This document shows, one piece after another, positions 24,795 to 34,594 of a stretch of 64,000 nucleotides of DNA. The notes below the pieces were generated by a model. The model worked only from the letters and a program-made list of their open reading frames with translations. It searched no databases and had not been told where the DNA came from. How positions within the stretch are numbered: the first letter of the stretch is position 1; every line of letters starts with the position of its first letter. Origin of the DNA: Ruegeria marisrubri (lineage in GTDB: Bacteria > Pseudomonadota > Alphaproteobacteria > Rhodobacterales > Rhodobacteraceae); NCBI RefSeq assembly GCF_001507595.1, contig NZ_LQBQ01000037.1, positions 142,123-206,122 on the forward strand, in the 5' to 3' direction. The position numbers and the translations under genes were made by a program.

Positions 24795-25715
24795 TCAGCG
24801 CGCCCTGTTGGTCGCGCTTATGGTCGCACCGATCCGATCGACCATGAACTCCATGAACAGCCGCGTCTTGGGATCCTGCCAGCGGCGATGCGTGAACAGG
24901 CAGGCCATCTGAATGGGTTCCGGGGGCGTTTTCTGCGCCACCGGCACAAGCCTGCCGGCCTTCAGATGGTCGGCGATCTCGAACACCGGTTTCAACGCGA
25001 TCCCGTGCCCCGCCAGCGCCCAGTCCGTCAGGACGTCGCCGTCATCCGATTCATAGCGCCCCGAGACGCGAAAGCGTCTTGGCCCTGTTTCCGTTCTCAA
25101 CAGCCACTGAAATTCGGTCGCACCAGGAAATCGCAGGCTCAGGCATTCATGCGCATCGGCCACAAGATCGTTGCCTGTCTCTGGCATGCCCCGTTTCCGG
25201 ACATAGTCAGGCGAGGCGCACAGCACCCGATCGACATCGGCAATCTTGCGAATCCGCAGGTTGCTGTCTTCTGGCTGCCCAAGGAAGAAAGCAAGATCCA
25301 GCCCCTCGGTCGTCAGATCCACCTTTCGGTCGGTCAGCCGCAAGCGGACATTCACCTCGGGGTAGTCGGCCAGGAATTGCGGCACTTGCGGGGCAATCAG
25401 ACGCCGCCCGACACCCAAGGGCGCGGCCACGTACAACGAGCCTTTCAGGTTTTCGGTCATGTTGACGATCTGGGCCTCGGCGCTCTCGACCGCCTCGAGG
25501 ATTTTCGTCGCGCCCCGATAGAAGGATTGCCCCTGCTCGGTCGGGGTCAGGCTGCGCGTCGTGCGCTGGAACAGGCGCACCCCCAGATGCTCTTCCAACT
25601 GCGAGATTCGCGCCGAGGTCACCGCCGGCGAAACCCGCAAATCGCGGCCCGCGGCGGACATGCTGCCCAATTCATAGACTCGAACAAAAGTGCGGATGTT
25701 GTCGAAGTAGGACAT
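24795..25715 (-). CDS. LysR family regulator next to puuD
   Basis: A 306-residue LysR protein with an N-terminal helix-turn-helix (GSMSAAGRDLRVSPAVTSARIS) and a substrate-binding domain. It is a clear paralogue of the LysR at 27128-28045: both share LGVRLF.RTTRS.TPTE, APLGVGRR, DRKVD, and DGDVLTDWALAG. It diverges from puuD with a 101-bp gap, so puuD and possibly hiuH are likely targets. The inducer is unknown; urate or a ring-opened product would fit. Confidence 0.9.
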   Translation of the reverse strand: MSYFDNIRTFVRVYELGSMSAAGRDLRVSPAVTSARISQLEEHLGVRLFQRTTRSLTPTEQGQSFYRGATKILEAVESAEAQIVNMTENLKGSLYVAAPLGVGRRLIAPQVPQFLADYPEVNVRLRLTDRKVDLTTEGLDLAFFLGQPEDSNLRIRKIADVDRVLCASPDYVRKRGMPETGNDLVADAHECLSLRFPGATEFQWLLRTETGPRRFRVSGRYESDDGDVLTDWALAGHGIALKPVFEIADHLKAGRLVPVAQKTPPEPIQMACLFTHRRWQDPKTRLFMEFMVDRIGATISATNRAR

Positions 25716-25816
25716 TTTTTTGCAATTTTTGATACTGCTTGGTCTTTCGCATCAATACCAGAACAAATCTCGATCGCATAGAGTGCCCGGGACATTCGAA
25801 ACTTTGGAGCATAGCC

Positions 25817-27049
25817 ATGTATGACCTGGCCGTAATCTGGGAATGGATTGCCTTCTCCGTCCGCTGGCTGCATGTGATCGCCGCGATGGCGTGGATCGGG
25901 GCGTCGTTCTATTTCATCGCCCTCGATCTGATGCTGAAACCGAACCCGGCCCTGCCCGAAGGCGCCCATGGCGAGGAATGGGAGGTGCATGGCGGCGGGT
26001 TCTACCACACGGTCAAATACCTTGTGGCCCCTGCCCGGATGCCCGAGCACCTGACCTGGCACAAATGGCAGAGTTACACGACCTGGCTGTCGGGGGCGGC
26101 TTTGCTGATGATCATCTACTGGGTCGGAGGCGAGCTGTTCCTGCTCGACCCCACCAAGGCGGATCTTGCGCTGTGGCAGGGCATCCTGATCTCGGGCGGG
26201 TCGCTGACCATCGGCTGGCTTCTCTATGACCAGATGTGCAAATCGCGGCTGAGCGACCATCCGACCGTCCTGATGCTGCTGCTGTTCGCGATTCTGGTGG
26301 TCATGTCCTGGGGCTACAATCAGATCTTCACGGGCCGGGCCGCGCTGTTGCACCTCGGGGCTTTCACCGCCACCATCATGACGGCGAACGTGTTCTTTCA
26401 GATCATGCCGAACCAGCGGATCGTGGTCGCGGATCTCAAGGCGGGGCGCACGCCGGATGCCAAGTACGGAAAGATCGCCAAGGTCCGGTCGACGCACAAC
26501 AACTATCTGACGTTGCCGGTGGTGTTTCTGATGCTGTCGAACCACTATCCGCTGGCCTTCGCGACCGAACATGCCTGGATCATCTCGAGCCTGATCTTCC
26601 TGACCGGCGTGACCATCCGCCACTATTTCAACACGAAGCACGCAACGGGCAAGGGCCCGCACTGGACATGGGCCGTCACGGTTCTTCTGATGATCCTGAT
26701 CGCCTGGCTGTCCTCGGTCGGCACCAGCGAAACCTGGGAAGAGGCCGAGGCCCGGCCGCTGACGCCCTACGAGGAGAAATACGCATCAGCCGCCAGCTTC
26801 GAGGAGGCCTATGACACGGTTCTGGGCAACTGCTCGATGTGCCATGCCCGCGAACCGGTCTGGGGCAACATGTTGTGGGCACCCAAGGGCGTCTATCTGG
26901 AAACTCCCGGCGATGTCGCCCGCCATGCCGACCAGATCTATCTCCAGGCCGGCATCAGCCACGCGATGCCGCCGCCGAACGCGGTGCAAATGGACAAAGA
27001 AGCGCGCCAGTCGATAATCGCCTGGGTCCGCGAAGTCCGGGGCAACTGA
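25817..27049 (+). CDS. puuD: Membrane urate hydroxylase with cytochrome c domain (PuuD)
   Basis: A 410-residue protein. About eight membrane helices start at YDLAVIWEWIAFSVRWLHVI, the DUF989 urate-oxidase domain. A periplasmic-type C-terminal cytochrome c domain follows, with the heme motif CSMCH at residues 339-343. PuuD oxidises urate to 5-hydroxyisourate and passes electrons to the respiratory chain rather than to O2 with H2O2 release. The start at 25817 is the first ATG giving the hydrophobic N-terminus. Its flanking LysR genes and the xdh operon make its purine role secure. Confidence 0.95.
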   Translation: MYDLAVIWEWIAFSVRWLHVIAAMAWIGASFYFIALDLMLKPNPALPEGAHGEEWEVHGGGFYHTVKYLVAPARMPEHLTWHKWQSYTTWLSGAALLMIIYWVGGELFLLDPTKADLALWQGILISGGSLTIGWLLYDQMCKSRLSDHPTVLMLLLFAILVVMSWGYNQIFTGRAALLHLGAFTATIMTANVFFQIMPNQRIVVADLKAGRTPDAKYGKIAKVRSTHNNYLTLPVVFLMLSNHYPLAFATEHAWIISSLIFLTGVTIRHYFNTKHATGKGPHWTWAVTVLLMILIAWLSSVGTSETWEEAEARPLTPYEEKYASAASFEEAYDTVLGNCSMCHAREPVWGNMLWAPKGVYLETPGDVARHADQIYLQAGISHAMPPPNAVQMDKEARQSIIAWVREVRGN

Positions 27050-27127
27050 CACCAGCCACCGCAACCGGAGAACTGGACCAGACGTTCGGGCTGGGCCACC
27101 GGAGCAATCCGGAACCGTCTGCTCGTT

Positions 27128-28045
27128 TCAAGACCGGCTGGTTTCGGAAAAGAAGCGTTTGCTGTGGTGCGCGACATGTTCGATGAACAGCCGCACCTTG
27201 GGGTCCTGCAGCTTTTTGTGCGGATAAAGGCAGCCGAAAATCGTGGGCAGCGGCGGGGTCTGGGGCAGCACCTCGACCAGCCGGCCGGATTCAAGATGCT
27301 CGCGCACGTCGAACCGGGGCTTGTTGACCACCCCCCTGCCCGCCAGCGCCCAGTCCGTCAGCACGTCCCCGTCATCGGCATCGTATTTGCCGCGAACCTC
27401 CAGCTTGCGTGGGCCCATATCCGTTTGCAGGATCCAGAAATATTCCGGCGACCTCGGGTAGCGCAGCAAAAGGCAATTGTGGTCGCCGTGCAGCAAGTCG
27501 TCCGGCGACTCCGGAACGCCGAACGCTGACAGATAGGCCGGCGAGGCGCACAGAACGCGGTCGCAATCCGCGAATTTCCGCAGCTTCATCGTCGAGTCCC
27601 CCGGCTCACCCACGAAAAACGCGATATCCAGCCCGTCGGCCAGAATGTCCACCTTGCGGTCAGACAAGCGCATTCGGATCTCGGTTTCCGGATAGCGGTC
27701 CGAGAATTCGGGGACCAAGGGAGCGACAATTCTGCGTCCGACCCCCAGCGGAGCGGTGATGCGGATCGCGCCTCTGGGTGCGTTGGAAAAGCTGGCGACG
27801 CGCGCCTCGGCATGGTCAAGCGCCAGCAGAACCGCCTTGGCCTCTTCGTAGAAAACGATTCCGACCTCGGTCGGTGTCATCGAACGAGTGGTCCGGTTGA
27901 ACAGGCGCACGCCCAGGTGATTTTCAAGTTCCTTCAAACGCTTGCTGGCAACGGCCGGCGTCAGGCGCAAGTCCCGCCCCCCGGCGGTGATGCTGCCCAG
28001 TTCCATCACCCGAACAAAAACCCGCAGGCTCTCGATATACGACAT
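27128..28045 (-). CDS. LysR family regulator next to xdhABC
   Basis: A 305-residue LysR protein with a helix-turn-helix (GSITAGGRDLRLTPAVASKRLK) and the usual effector domain. It is paralogous to the LysR 1.4 kb upstream over its whole length. It diverges from xdhA, and the 157-bp gap contains a perfect 19-bp palindrome. Control of xanthine dehydrogenase is the likely role. PuuD lies between the two regulators, suggesting a duplication of regulator plus divergent promoter. Confidence 0.9.
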   Translation of the reverse strand: MSYIESLRVFVRVMELGSITAGGRDLRLTPAVASKRLKELENHLGVRLFNRTTRSMTPTEVGIVFYEEAKAVLLALDHAEARVASFSNAPRGAIRITAPLGVGRRIVAPLVPEFSDRYPETEIRMRLSDRKVDILADGLDIAFFVGEPGDSTMKLRKFADCDRVLCASPAYLSAFGVPESPDDLLHGDHNCLLLRYPRSPEYFWILQTDMGPRKLEVRGKYDADDGDVLTDWALAGRGVVNKPRFDVREHLESGRLVEVLPQTPPLPTIFGCLYPHKKLQDPKVRLFIEHVAHHSKRFFSETSRS

Positions 28046-28090
28046 CCGGCCTCCTCCCGACCCGATGAACGTGACTCAGGCGGAAGCATT

Positions 28091-28109
28091 TTTCAACGAA
28101 ACGTTGAAA
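28091..28109. promoter_or_regulatory. Palindrome in the LysR-xdhA gap
   Basis: TTTCAACG and CGTTGAAA are perfect inverted arms around AAA, 94 bases before the xdhA start and 46 bases before the LysR start. It contains the T-N11-A form of LysR sites. It is the best candidate operator for xdh control. Confidence 0.55.
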
Positions 28110-28202
28110 GTTTTTGCCGTTTTGGGCGATTTTCCGACTCAATTCCTGCTTCTATGGTCCGCTCGATTGCCCGCTGCAAGACCCGGGAAAAGGGGGAAGA
28201 CC

Positions 28203-29666
28203 ATGACGCATCGCACCGACATTCGATTTATCCTGAATGGCCGGGACGTGTCCGTTCCACACGTGGCCGCGGACCAGACGCTTCTGGATTTTCTCCGCCT
28301 GGACCGCCGTCTGACCGGAACCAAGGAGGGCTGTGCCGAGGGCGACTGCGGCGCCTGCACCGTGCTGGTCGGGCGGCTCGGCGCTTCGGGGCTCAGCTAT
28401 GCGCCGGTCAACGCGTGCATCCGGTTTCTGGCCTCGGTCGATGGCTGTCATGTGGTGACGGTCGAGCATTTGTCCGGACCCGATGGCCGACTGCACCCGG
28501 TTCAGCGGGCAATGGTCGATCATCACGGCAGTCAGTGCGGGTTCTGCACGCCGGGTTTCGTCATGGCGCTCTATGCCCTGTGGATGCAGACGCCCGAGCC
28601 GACCGAGGCGCAGGTCGAAACCGCGCTTCAGGGCAACCTGTGCCGCTGCACCGGATACGAGCCGATCATCCGGGCCGCGGTTGCGGTCAGCCGTTACGGC
28701 ACCCCCGCCTCGGACCATCTGAGCACCGAGCGTGAGACCATGACCGCGCGGCTTGCCGCCCTGCAGGACGGCCGCCGCGTGGTGACCGGCCCCGAAGACA
28801 ACCTGAGCATACTTCCGGCGGACGTGGACGATCTGGCCCAGTGCCTGCAAACCTACCCCGGGGCCACGATCGTCGCGGGGGCGACCGATGTGGGCCTGTG
28901 GGTCACCAAGTTTCTGCGCCGGATCGGGCCGGCCATATTCACCGGCCATCTCGACGGATTGAAGACAGTTCAACGGCAGGGATCCTCTCTACTGATCGGT
29001 GCCGGCGCCAGCTACACCGATTGTCAGGAACTTCTGACCAGCCACCTGCCGCACCTGTCCTCGTATTGGGATCGCATCGCAGGGTGGCAGGTGCGGAACA
29101 TGGGAACCGTAGGCGGCAACATCGCCAACGGCTCTCCGATCGGGGACACGCCCCCGGTCCTGATCGCGCTTGGCGCAGAGATCACGCTGCGCCGAGGGTC
29201 CGAACGCAGGATGCTGCCACTGGAAGACTTCTTCATCGACTACGGCAAGCAGGACCGTCGGGCGGACGAGTTCGTCGAGTGCATCCGTGTGCCGTTGCCG
29301 GAACCCGGCGATCTGGATGCCGCCTACAAGATTTCCAAACGAAGGGACGAGGACATCTCGTCAGTGGCCGCGGGTATCCACATGAGCGTTTCAGATGGCG
29401 TCATTCGCAACCCGCGCATCGCCTTTGGCGGCATGGCTGCCACGCCCAAGCGCGCTCCGCAGGCCGAGGCCGCGTTGACCGGCAAACCCTGGACCCGCGC
29501 GAGTTTCGAAGCCGCCGCGCAGGCGCTGGCCAACGACTTCACGCCCCTGACGGATTGGCGCGCCTCGGCCGAGTATCGAATGCTGTCCGCGCAGAACCTG
29601 CTGCGTCGTTTCTTTCTGGAACACGACACCCGGACCGACAGCCCCATCCAACTGGCCAGCGCCTGA
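28203..29666 (+). CDS. xdhA: Xanthine dehydrogenase small subunit XdhA (2Fe-2S, FAD)
   Basis: A 487-residue subunit. The N-terminal ferredoxin-type 2Fe-2S site is TKEGCAEGDCGACTVLVG. The second 2Fe-2S helical domain has QCGFCTPGFVMALYAL and LQGNLCRCTGYEPI. After a linker comes the FAD-binding domain (ATIVAGATDVGLWVTK, NMGTVGGNIANGSPIGDTPP). It passes electrons from the molybdenum centre of XdhB to NAD. ATG 28203 is used; the longer open frame upstream crosses the regulator promoter. It heads the xdhABC-permease operon. Confidence 0.96.
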   Translation: MTHRTDIRFILNGRDVSVPHVAADQTLLDFLRLDRRLTGTKEGCAEGDCGACTVLVGRLGASGLSYAPVNACIRFLASVDGCHVVTVEHLSGPDGRLHPVQRAMVDHHGSQCGFCTPGFVMALYALWMQTPEPTEAQVETALQGNLCRCTGYEPIIRAAVAVSRYGTPASDHLSTERETMTARLAALQDGRRVVTGPEDNLSILPADVDDLAQCLQTYPGATIVAGATDVGLWVTKFLRRIGPAIFTGHLDGLKTVQRQGSSLLIGAGASYTDCQELLTSHLPHLSSYWDRIAGWQVRNMGTVGGNIANGSPIGDTPPVLIALGAEITLRRGSERRMLPLEDFFIDYGKQDRRADEFVECIRVPLPEPGDLDAAYKISKRRDEDISSVAAGIHMSVSDGVIRNPRIAFGGMAATPKRAPQAEAALTGKPWTRASFEAAAQALANDFTPLTDWRASAEYRMLSAQNLLRRFFLEHDTRTDSPIQLASA

Positions 29667-29683
29667 CACGAGGAGCCGACACG

Positions 29684-32002
29684 ATGAAAGACACCGTTTC
29701 CATCACCGGGTCCGCCCATACCGACCAAACCCATGACAGCGCGGTCAAGCATGTCACCGGACGGGCCGACTATACAGACGACATCGCCCTGCCCGAAGGC
29801 AGCCTGCACGCCTATCTCGGCGTGTCCGACGTGGCGCATGCGAAACTTCTGGACATCGATTTCACCGAGGTTCTCGCCATGCCGGGCGTTGTTGGCGTTC
29901 TGACTGCTGCCGATATTCCCGGGGCCAACGACATCAGCCCGACGGGTCTGAAGGACGAGCCGGTTTTCCCGACAGATGAAATCCAGTTCCACGGCCAGCC
30001 CCTGTTCGCCGTGGTCGCGGAAACCCGCGACATCGCCCGGCGCGCGGCCGAGCGGGCGCAGGTCGCGTACGAAACCCTGCCGCACGCGCTGGATCCCGTT
30101 GCTGCGCAGAAGGCCGGCTATCCTCATGTCACCGCCCCGCTGAAACTGGAGCGCGGGAATGTTTCGGCGGCACAGGCCGATGCGCCGCACCGGATCAGGG
30201 GCCGTATGCGGGTCGGCGGCCAGGACCACATGTACCTGGAAGGGCAGATCGCCCTTGCCATCCCCGGCGAGGACGACGACGTGATCGTTCATTGCTCGAC
30301 CCAGCACCCGTCCGAGGCCCAGCACATGGTGGCGCATGTTCTTGGCGTGCCGTCCAATGCCGTCGTGGTGAACGTGCGCCGCATGGGCGGCGGGTTCGGG
30401 GGCAAGGAAAGCCAGATGAACCTGTTCTGTGCGGTTGCGGCCCTGGCCGCCAAGAAGTGGAACCGCGCCGTCAAGATCCGCCCGGACCGGGATCAGGACA
30501 TGACCGCCACCGGCAAGCGCCATGACTTCGTGATCGACTATGACGTGGCCTTTGACGATGCGGGCCGCATTCAGGCGGTCGAGGGGTGTTTCGCCGCCCG
30601 CTGCGGATTCTCGGCCGATCTGTCTGGGCCGGTGACCGACCGGGCGCTGTTCCATGCCGACAACGCCTATTTCTATCCGAATGTGCGCCTCAACAGCCGG
30701 CCGATGAAGACCAACACGGTGTCGAACACCGCGTTTCGCGGGTTTGGCGGGCCGCAGGGCGTGATCGCGGCCGAACGGATGATCGAGGAGATCGCCTATG
30801 CCACCGGGCAGGATCCGCTGGATGTGCGCAAGGCGAATTTCTACGGCCCGGATGACCGGAACGTGACACCCTATCATCAGAAGGTCGAGGACAACATTCT
30901 GGACCGGCTGGTCGCAGAGTTGGAACAGACGTCCGACTATCGTCGGCGCCGGCAGGACATCATCACCTTCAACAAGACCTCGCCAGTCCTGAAAAGGGGC
31001 ATCGCGCTGACACCCGTGAAGTTCGGAATCTCCTTCACGGCCACCTGGTACAACCAGGCGGGCGCGCTGGTGCATGTCTACAATGACGGCTCGATCCACC
31101 TCAATCACGGCGGCACGGAAATGGGCCAGGGGCTGAATACCAAGGTCGCGCAAGTGGTGGCCGAGGCCTTCCAGGTCGATATCGGCCGGATCAAGATCAC
31201 CAGGACGACCACCGAGAAGGTGCCCAACACCTCGGCCACCGCGGCCTCGAGCGGCACCGACCTCAACGGCATGGCCGCGCTGGACGCGGTTGAACAGATC
31301 AAGGCACGGCTGGTGAAATTCGCCGCCGAGACCTGGGGCGTCTCACCGGACGAGGTGCGCTTTCTGCCGAACACCGTGCGGATCGGTCAGGACGAACTGG
31401 CCTTCGACGCATTCATCAAGCAGGCGTATCTGGCACGGGTGCAACTGTCGGCGGCCGGTTTCTACAAGACCCCCAAGATCCACTGGGACCGGGCCAGGGG
31501 CCAGGGGCGCCCGTTCTATTACTATGCCTACGGCGCCTCCTGTTCCGAGGTCACGATCGATACCCTGACCGGCGAATACCGCGTGGATCGCACGGACATC
31601 CTGCACGATGTCGGCCGGTCTCTGAACCCAGCCCTCGACAAGGGGCAGGTCGAAGGGGCCTTTGTTCAGGGGATGGGCTGGCTGACCACCGAAGAGCTGT
31701 GGTGGGACGATGCCGGCCGGCTGCGCACCCATGCACCCTCGACATACAAGATCCCGCTGGCCTCGGACCGTCCGCGCGTCTTCAACGTGAAGCTCGCCGA
31801 CTGGTCGGAAAACCGCGAGCTGACCATCAAGCGCTCCAAGGCGGTAGGCGAGCCGCCCTTCATGCTGGGGATCTCGGTCTTCGAGGCGCTGTCCATGGCG
31901 GTGGCTTCGGTAGCCGACTATCGGGAATGTCCACGGCTGGATGCGCCGGCCACGCCCGAGCGGGTTCTGATGGCCGTTGCGCGGCTGCAGGCAGGGCCTT
32001 GA
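29684..32002 (+). CDS. xdhB: Xanthine dehydrogenase molybdopterin subunit XdhB
   Basis: A 772-residue catalytic subunit of the xanthine oxidase family that oxidises hypoxanthine and xanthine to urate. It has the N-terminal hammerhead domain (SAVKHVTGRADYTDDIALPE) and Moco-contacting segments RRMGGGFGGKESQ and NTAFRGFGGPQGV. The active-site Glu region is EPPFMLGISVFEAL near the C-terminus. The start is ATG 29684 behind AGGAG, 17 bases after xdhA. Length is normal for bacterial XdhB. Confidence 0.96.
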   Translation: MKDTVSITGSAHTDQTHDSAVKHVTGRADYTDDIALPEGSLHAYLGVSDVAHAKLLDIDFTEVLAMPGVVGVLTAADIPGANDISPTGLKDEPVFPTDEIQFHGQPLFAVVAETRDIARRAAERAQVAYETLPHALDPVAAQKAGYPHVTAPLKLERGNVSAAQADAPHRIRGRMRVGGQDHMYLEGQIALAIPGEDDDVIVHCSTQHPSEAQHMVAHVLGVPSNAVVVNVRRMGGGFGGKESQMNLFCAVAALAAKKWNRAVKIRPDRDQDMTATGKRHDFVIDYDVAFDDAGRIQAVEGCFAARCGFSADLSGPVTDRALFHADNAYFYPNVRLNSRPMKTNTVSNTAFRGFGGPQGVIAAERMIEEIAYATGQDPLDVRKANFYGPDDRNVTPYHQKVEDNILDRLVAELEQTSDYRRRRQDIITFNKTSPVLKRGIALTPVKFGISFTATWYNQAGALVHVYNDGSIHLNHGGTEMGQGLNTKVAQVVAEAFQVDIGRIKITRTTTEKVPNTSATAASSGTDLNGMAALDAVEQIKARLVKFAAETWGVSPDEVRFLPNTVRIGQDELAFDAFIKQAYLARVQLSAAGFYKTPKIHWDRARGQGRPFYYYAYGASCSEVTIDTLTGEYRVDRTDILHDVGRSLNPALDKGQVEGAFVQGMGWLTTEELWWDDAGRLRTHAPSTYKIPLASDRPRVFNVKLADWSENRELTIKRSKAVGEPPFMLGISVFEALSMAVASVADYRECPRLDAPATPERVLMAVARLQAGP

Positions 32003-32005
32003 CCG

Positions 32006-32887
32006 ATGGCCCTGTCCGCCCGTTCGCTGGACGCGTTCCTGTCCGCGCAGGCATCGGTGATCCGCGTTGAGGTGACCCGCGTGCGGGGATCCTCGCCGCG
32101 CAACACGGGCACCGAGATGTTCGTGGCCCCGGATGCGATTTGGGGAACCATCGGTGGTGGCCAACTGGAATTCATCGCCATTGATGCGGCGCGCGAGATG
32201 CTGCGCGACGGGGCACTGCAAAGGGATCTGGACGTTCCGCTGGGCCCGGAAATCGGGCAATGCTGCGGCGGGCGGGTCGAGCTGCGGCTGTCGCGGATGC
32301 GCAGCTCGGACAAGCGGGCAGCAGTTGACCGCGCGACCCGGACCGACGAAACGCGGCCCCATGTCTATGTCATGGGTGCGGGTCATGTCGGGCGGGCGCT
32401 GGCCGATCTGTTTCAGCACCTGCCTGTCCATTGCATCCTGATCGACACCCGCGCCGAAGAAATCGAGCAATGCACGGCCGCGGTCGAGACCCGGGTCAGC
32501 GCCCTGCCCGAGGCGGAGATCTGGACCGCCCCTGCCGGCAGCGCCTTCATCATTCTGACCCACGACCACGGGCTGGACTTTCTTCTGACATCGGCGGCGC
32601 TGGAACGGGACGACGCCGCCTATGTCGGGATGATCGGGTCTGCGACCGAGCGCGCCAAGCTGAAGAACTGGGCGCACAGGAACTGTGGCGGACTATCCAT
32701 CGAACAACTGAATTGCCCCATCGGGGCAAGCGGTAGCCGCGACAAGCGGCCCAGCGTCATCGCCGCCTTCGTGGTGGCTGAGGTGATGGCTGAATTGACC
32801 TCTGAAACTGCCGCGACCGCCCCAGCCGGGGCAACCCAAGCGCCCGTCCAGGGCCACCATAACGACCGGAAAGGGAGATCGGCCTGA
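32006..32887 (+). CDS. xdhC: Xanthine dehydrogenase accessory protein XdhC
   Basis: A 293-residue Moco-handling protein. XdhC binds molybdenum cofactor, promotes its sulfuration and inserts it into XdhB. Family features are the N-terminal VTRVRGSSPRNTGTEMFVA, the QCCGGRVELRL cysteine motif, and a C-terminal Rossmann domain (VYVMGAGHVGRALADLF, YVGMIGSATERAKL). It begins three bases after xdhB, consistent with tight coupling. The very C-terminus is Ala-rich and unconserved. Confidence 0.94.
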   Translation: MALSARSLDAFLSAQASVIRVEVTRVRGSSPRNTGTEMFVAPDAIWGTIGGGQLEFIAIDAAREMLRDGALQRDLDVPLGPEIGQCCGGRVELRLSRMRSSDKRAAVDRATRTDETRPHVYVMGAGHVGRALADLFQHLPVHCILIDTRAEEIEQCTAAVETRVSALPEAEIWTAPAGSAFIILTHDHGLDFLLTSAALERDDAAYVGMIGSATERAKLKNWAHRNCGGLSIEQLNCPIGASGSRDKRPSVIAAFVVAEVMAELTSETAATAPAGATQAPVQGHHNDRKGRSA

Positions 32888-32930
32888 CACCCGTCCGGCC
32901 GTTCCGGTTCTATCAGAGGAGGAGACCGTC

Positions 32931-34532
32931 ATGGACGGGAAAACCTATGAATACAAGCTGTTCACACGCAGCGACTTCAGCGCCTTCTGGGCGCTCTTTA
33001 CCGACAACCTGGTCAATCTGCTGATCCTGTCCGGGGTCTGCCAGTTCGTGTTCCAGATGCCGGCTGGCATTGTGTTCGGCCGCATCGTGCCCGGCGCGGC
33101 AATCGCGATCCTGGCCGGGGTCGCCGTCTATGCCTTCATGGCCAAGTGGTCCGCGACACGGCAGGGCAAGGATGTCACTGCCCTGCCCTATGGCATCTCG
33201 ACGCCGGTGATGTTCGTCTATCTGTTCGGCGTGATCGGGCCGATCTACTGGGCCACGGATGACCCGATGCTGGCCTGGCAGGTGGGTATCGGCGCCGGGT
33301 TCATGGGCGGCATCGTGGCTGCCCTGGGCGCCGTCGTCGGGCCGCATCTCAAGCGGATCACGCCGCGTGCCGGGATGCTGGGCACGCTGTGCGGCATCGC
33401 GCTGGTCTTCATCGGTTCCGTGCCGCTGGCCGAAATCTTCGAACACCCCATCATCGGGTTCACGTCGCTTCTGTTCATCCTGTGGGGGCTGATCGGGCGC
33501 TTTCGCCTGCCGGGCAACGTTCCCGCAGGACTTGTCGCCATCGCGGCCGGTACCGTGATCGCGCTGATACTCGGCGAATCCAGGATCGATGTCAGCGGCA
33601 TCGGGTTCTATCCGCCGATCCCCTATTTCGGCGACCTCGTCGTGGGCGTGCAATACCTGTTCGCAAACCCCGAGCTGTTCCTGGTTCTGATCCCGGTGCA
33701 GATCTACAACTTCATCGAAACGATGAACAACGTGGAATCGGCCGAAGCCGCCGGCGATCACTACCCGGTCGGGCTATGCCAGGTGACGGATGGGGCGGGC
33801 ACCATGCTGGGCGCTCTGTTCGGCTCGCCCTTTCCGACAACGGTCTATATCGGCCATCCGGCCTACAAGCGGCTGGACGCGCATGCCGGATATATCGTCG
33901 CTGTGGCCGTCGTGGTCGCCGCAGCCGCGTTCCTTGGCTTTTTGTCCTTCCTTGCGGGGCTGATCCCGATTGCGGCGGCAGCACCGGTGCTGGTCTTTGT
34001 CTCGGTGAGTTTGATCACCAATACCGCATGGGCCGTGAAACCGATGCACATGGCCGCGGTCTCGTTCGCGATCCTGCCGCATATCTCGGCCTTCCTGATG
34101 GTCAAGTGGGGGTCACTGATGAACGCGCTGCGCAGCACCGGAGTCGAAGGTCTGCCCAGCCTGGGGGATGAAGGCCTGACGGCGGCGCTTCTGATGGAAG
34201 GAGCGCATTACGAAGGCCATCTTGCCCTCAGCCAGGGTGCGATCATCACCGGCCTGATCTGGGGCGCCATCGTTGCCGACGTGATCGACGGCCGGTTCCG
34301 CATGGCCGCCGCATTTTCGGTCAGCGCCGCCGTGATGTCATCGGTCGGGATCATCCACGCCTACACGCTGCAGATGCCGCAGATCGACGGGATCACCGTT
34401 GGCTACCTGATCGTCGGGGCATTCCTCTACTTCTACCCGGCGCTTGCTCGGAAAGAGGACCTGGAACACCGGGTCATCGTACCCGATGAGCCGGATCTGA
34501 TCGACGACGACTCTCCGGCCTACGAGGCCTGA
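32931..34532 (+). CDS. NCS2-type permease, probable purine uptake
   Basis: A 533-residue protein with about twelve to fourteen membrane helices in the xanthine/uracil/vitamin C permease superfamily. It starts YKLFTRSDFSAFWALFTDNL and includes TALPYGISTPVMFVYLFGV and the central IYNFIETMNNVESAEAAGDH, which corresponds to the helix-8 acidic motif. It is not closely similar to the other NCS2 gene in the window. It follows xdhC by 43 bp and precedes guanine deaminase, so import of guanine or hypoxanthine is plausible. Confidence 0.8.
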   Translation: MDGKTYEYKLFTRSDFSAFWALFTDNLVNLLILSGVCQFVFQMPAGIVFGRIVPGAAIAILAGVAVYAFMAKWSATRQGKDVTALPYGISTPVMFVYLFGVIGPIYWATDDPMLAWQVGIGAGFMGGIVAALGAVVGPHLKRITPRAGMLGTLCGIALVFIGSVPLAEIFEHPIIGFTSLLFILWGLIGRFRLPGNVPAGLVAIAAGTVIALILGESRIDVSGIGFYPPIPYFGDLVVGVQYLFANPELFLVLIPVQIYNFIETMNNVESAEAAGDHYPVGLCQVTDGAGTMLGALFGSPFPTTVYIGHPAYKRLDAHAGYIVAVAVVVAAAAFLGFLSFLAGLIPIAAAAPVLVFVSVSLITNTAWAVKPMHMAAVSFAILPHISAFLMVKWGSLMNALRSTGVEGLPSLGDEGLTAALLMEGAHYEGHLALSQGAIITGLIWGAIVADVIDGRFRMAAAFSVSAAVMSSVGIIHAYTLQMPQIDGITVGYLIVGAFLYFYPALARKEDLEHRVIVPDEPDLIDDDSPAYEA

Positions 34533-34541
34533 CCCCTTGGC

Positions 34542-34563
34542 GGGGCGGCCCAAGGGCCGCCCC
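34542..34563. terminator. Hairpin between the permease and guanine deaminase
   Basis: GGGGCGGCCC and GGGCCGCCCC form a perfect 10-bp stem with a 2-base core loop. The stem has the same bases as the trpS terminator but with the arms exchanged. No strong T-run follows, so partial read-through into guaD is likely. Confidence 0.55.
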
Positions 34564-34594
34564 GTCCCCAATCTTTGAAAGAATGAGACCTTCA

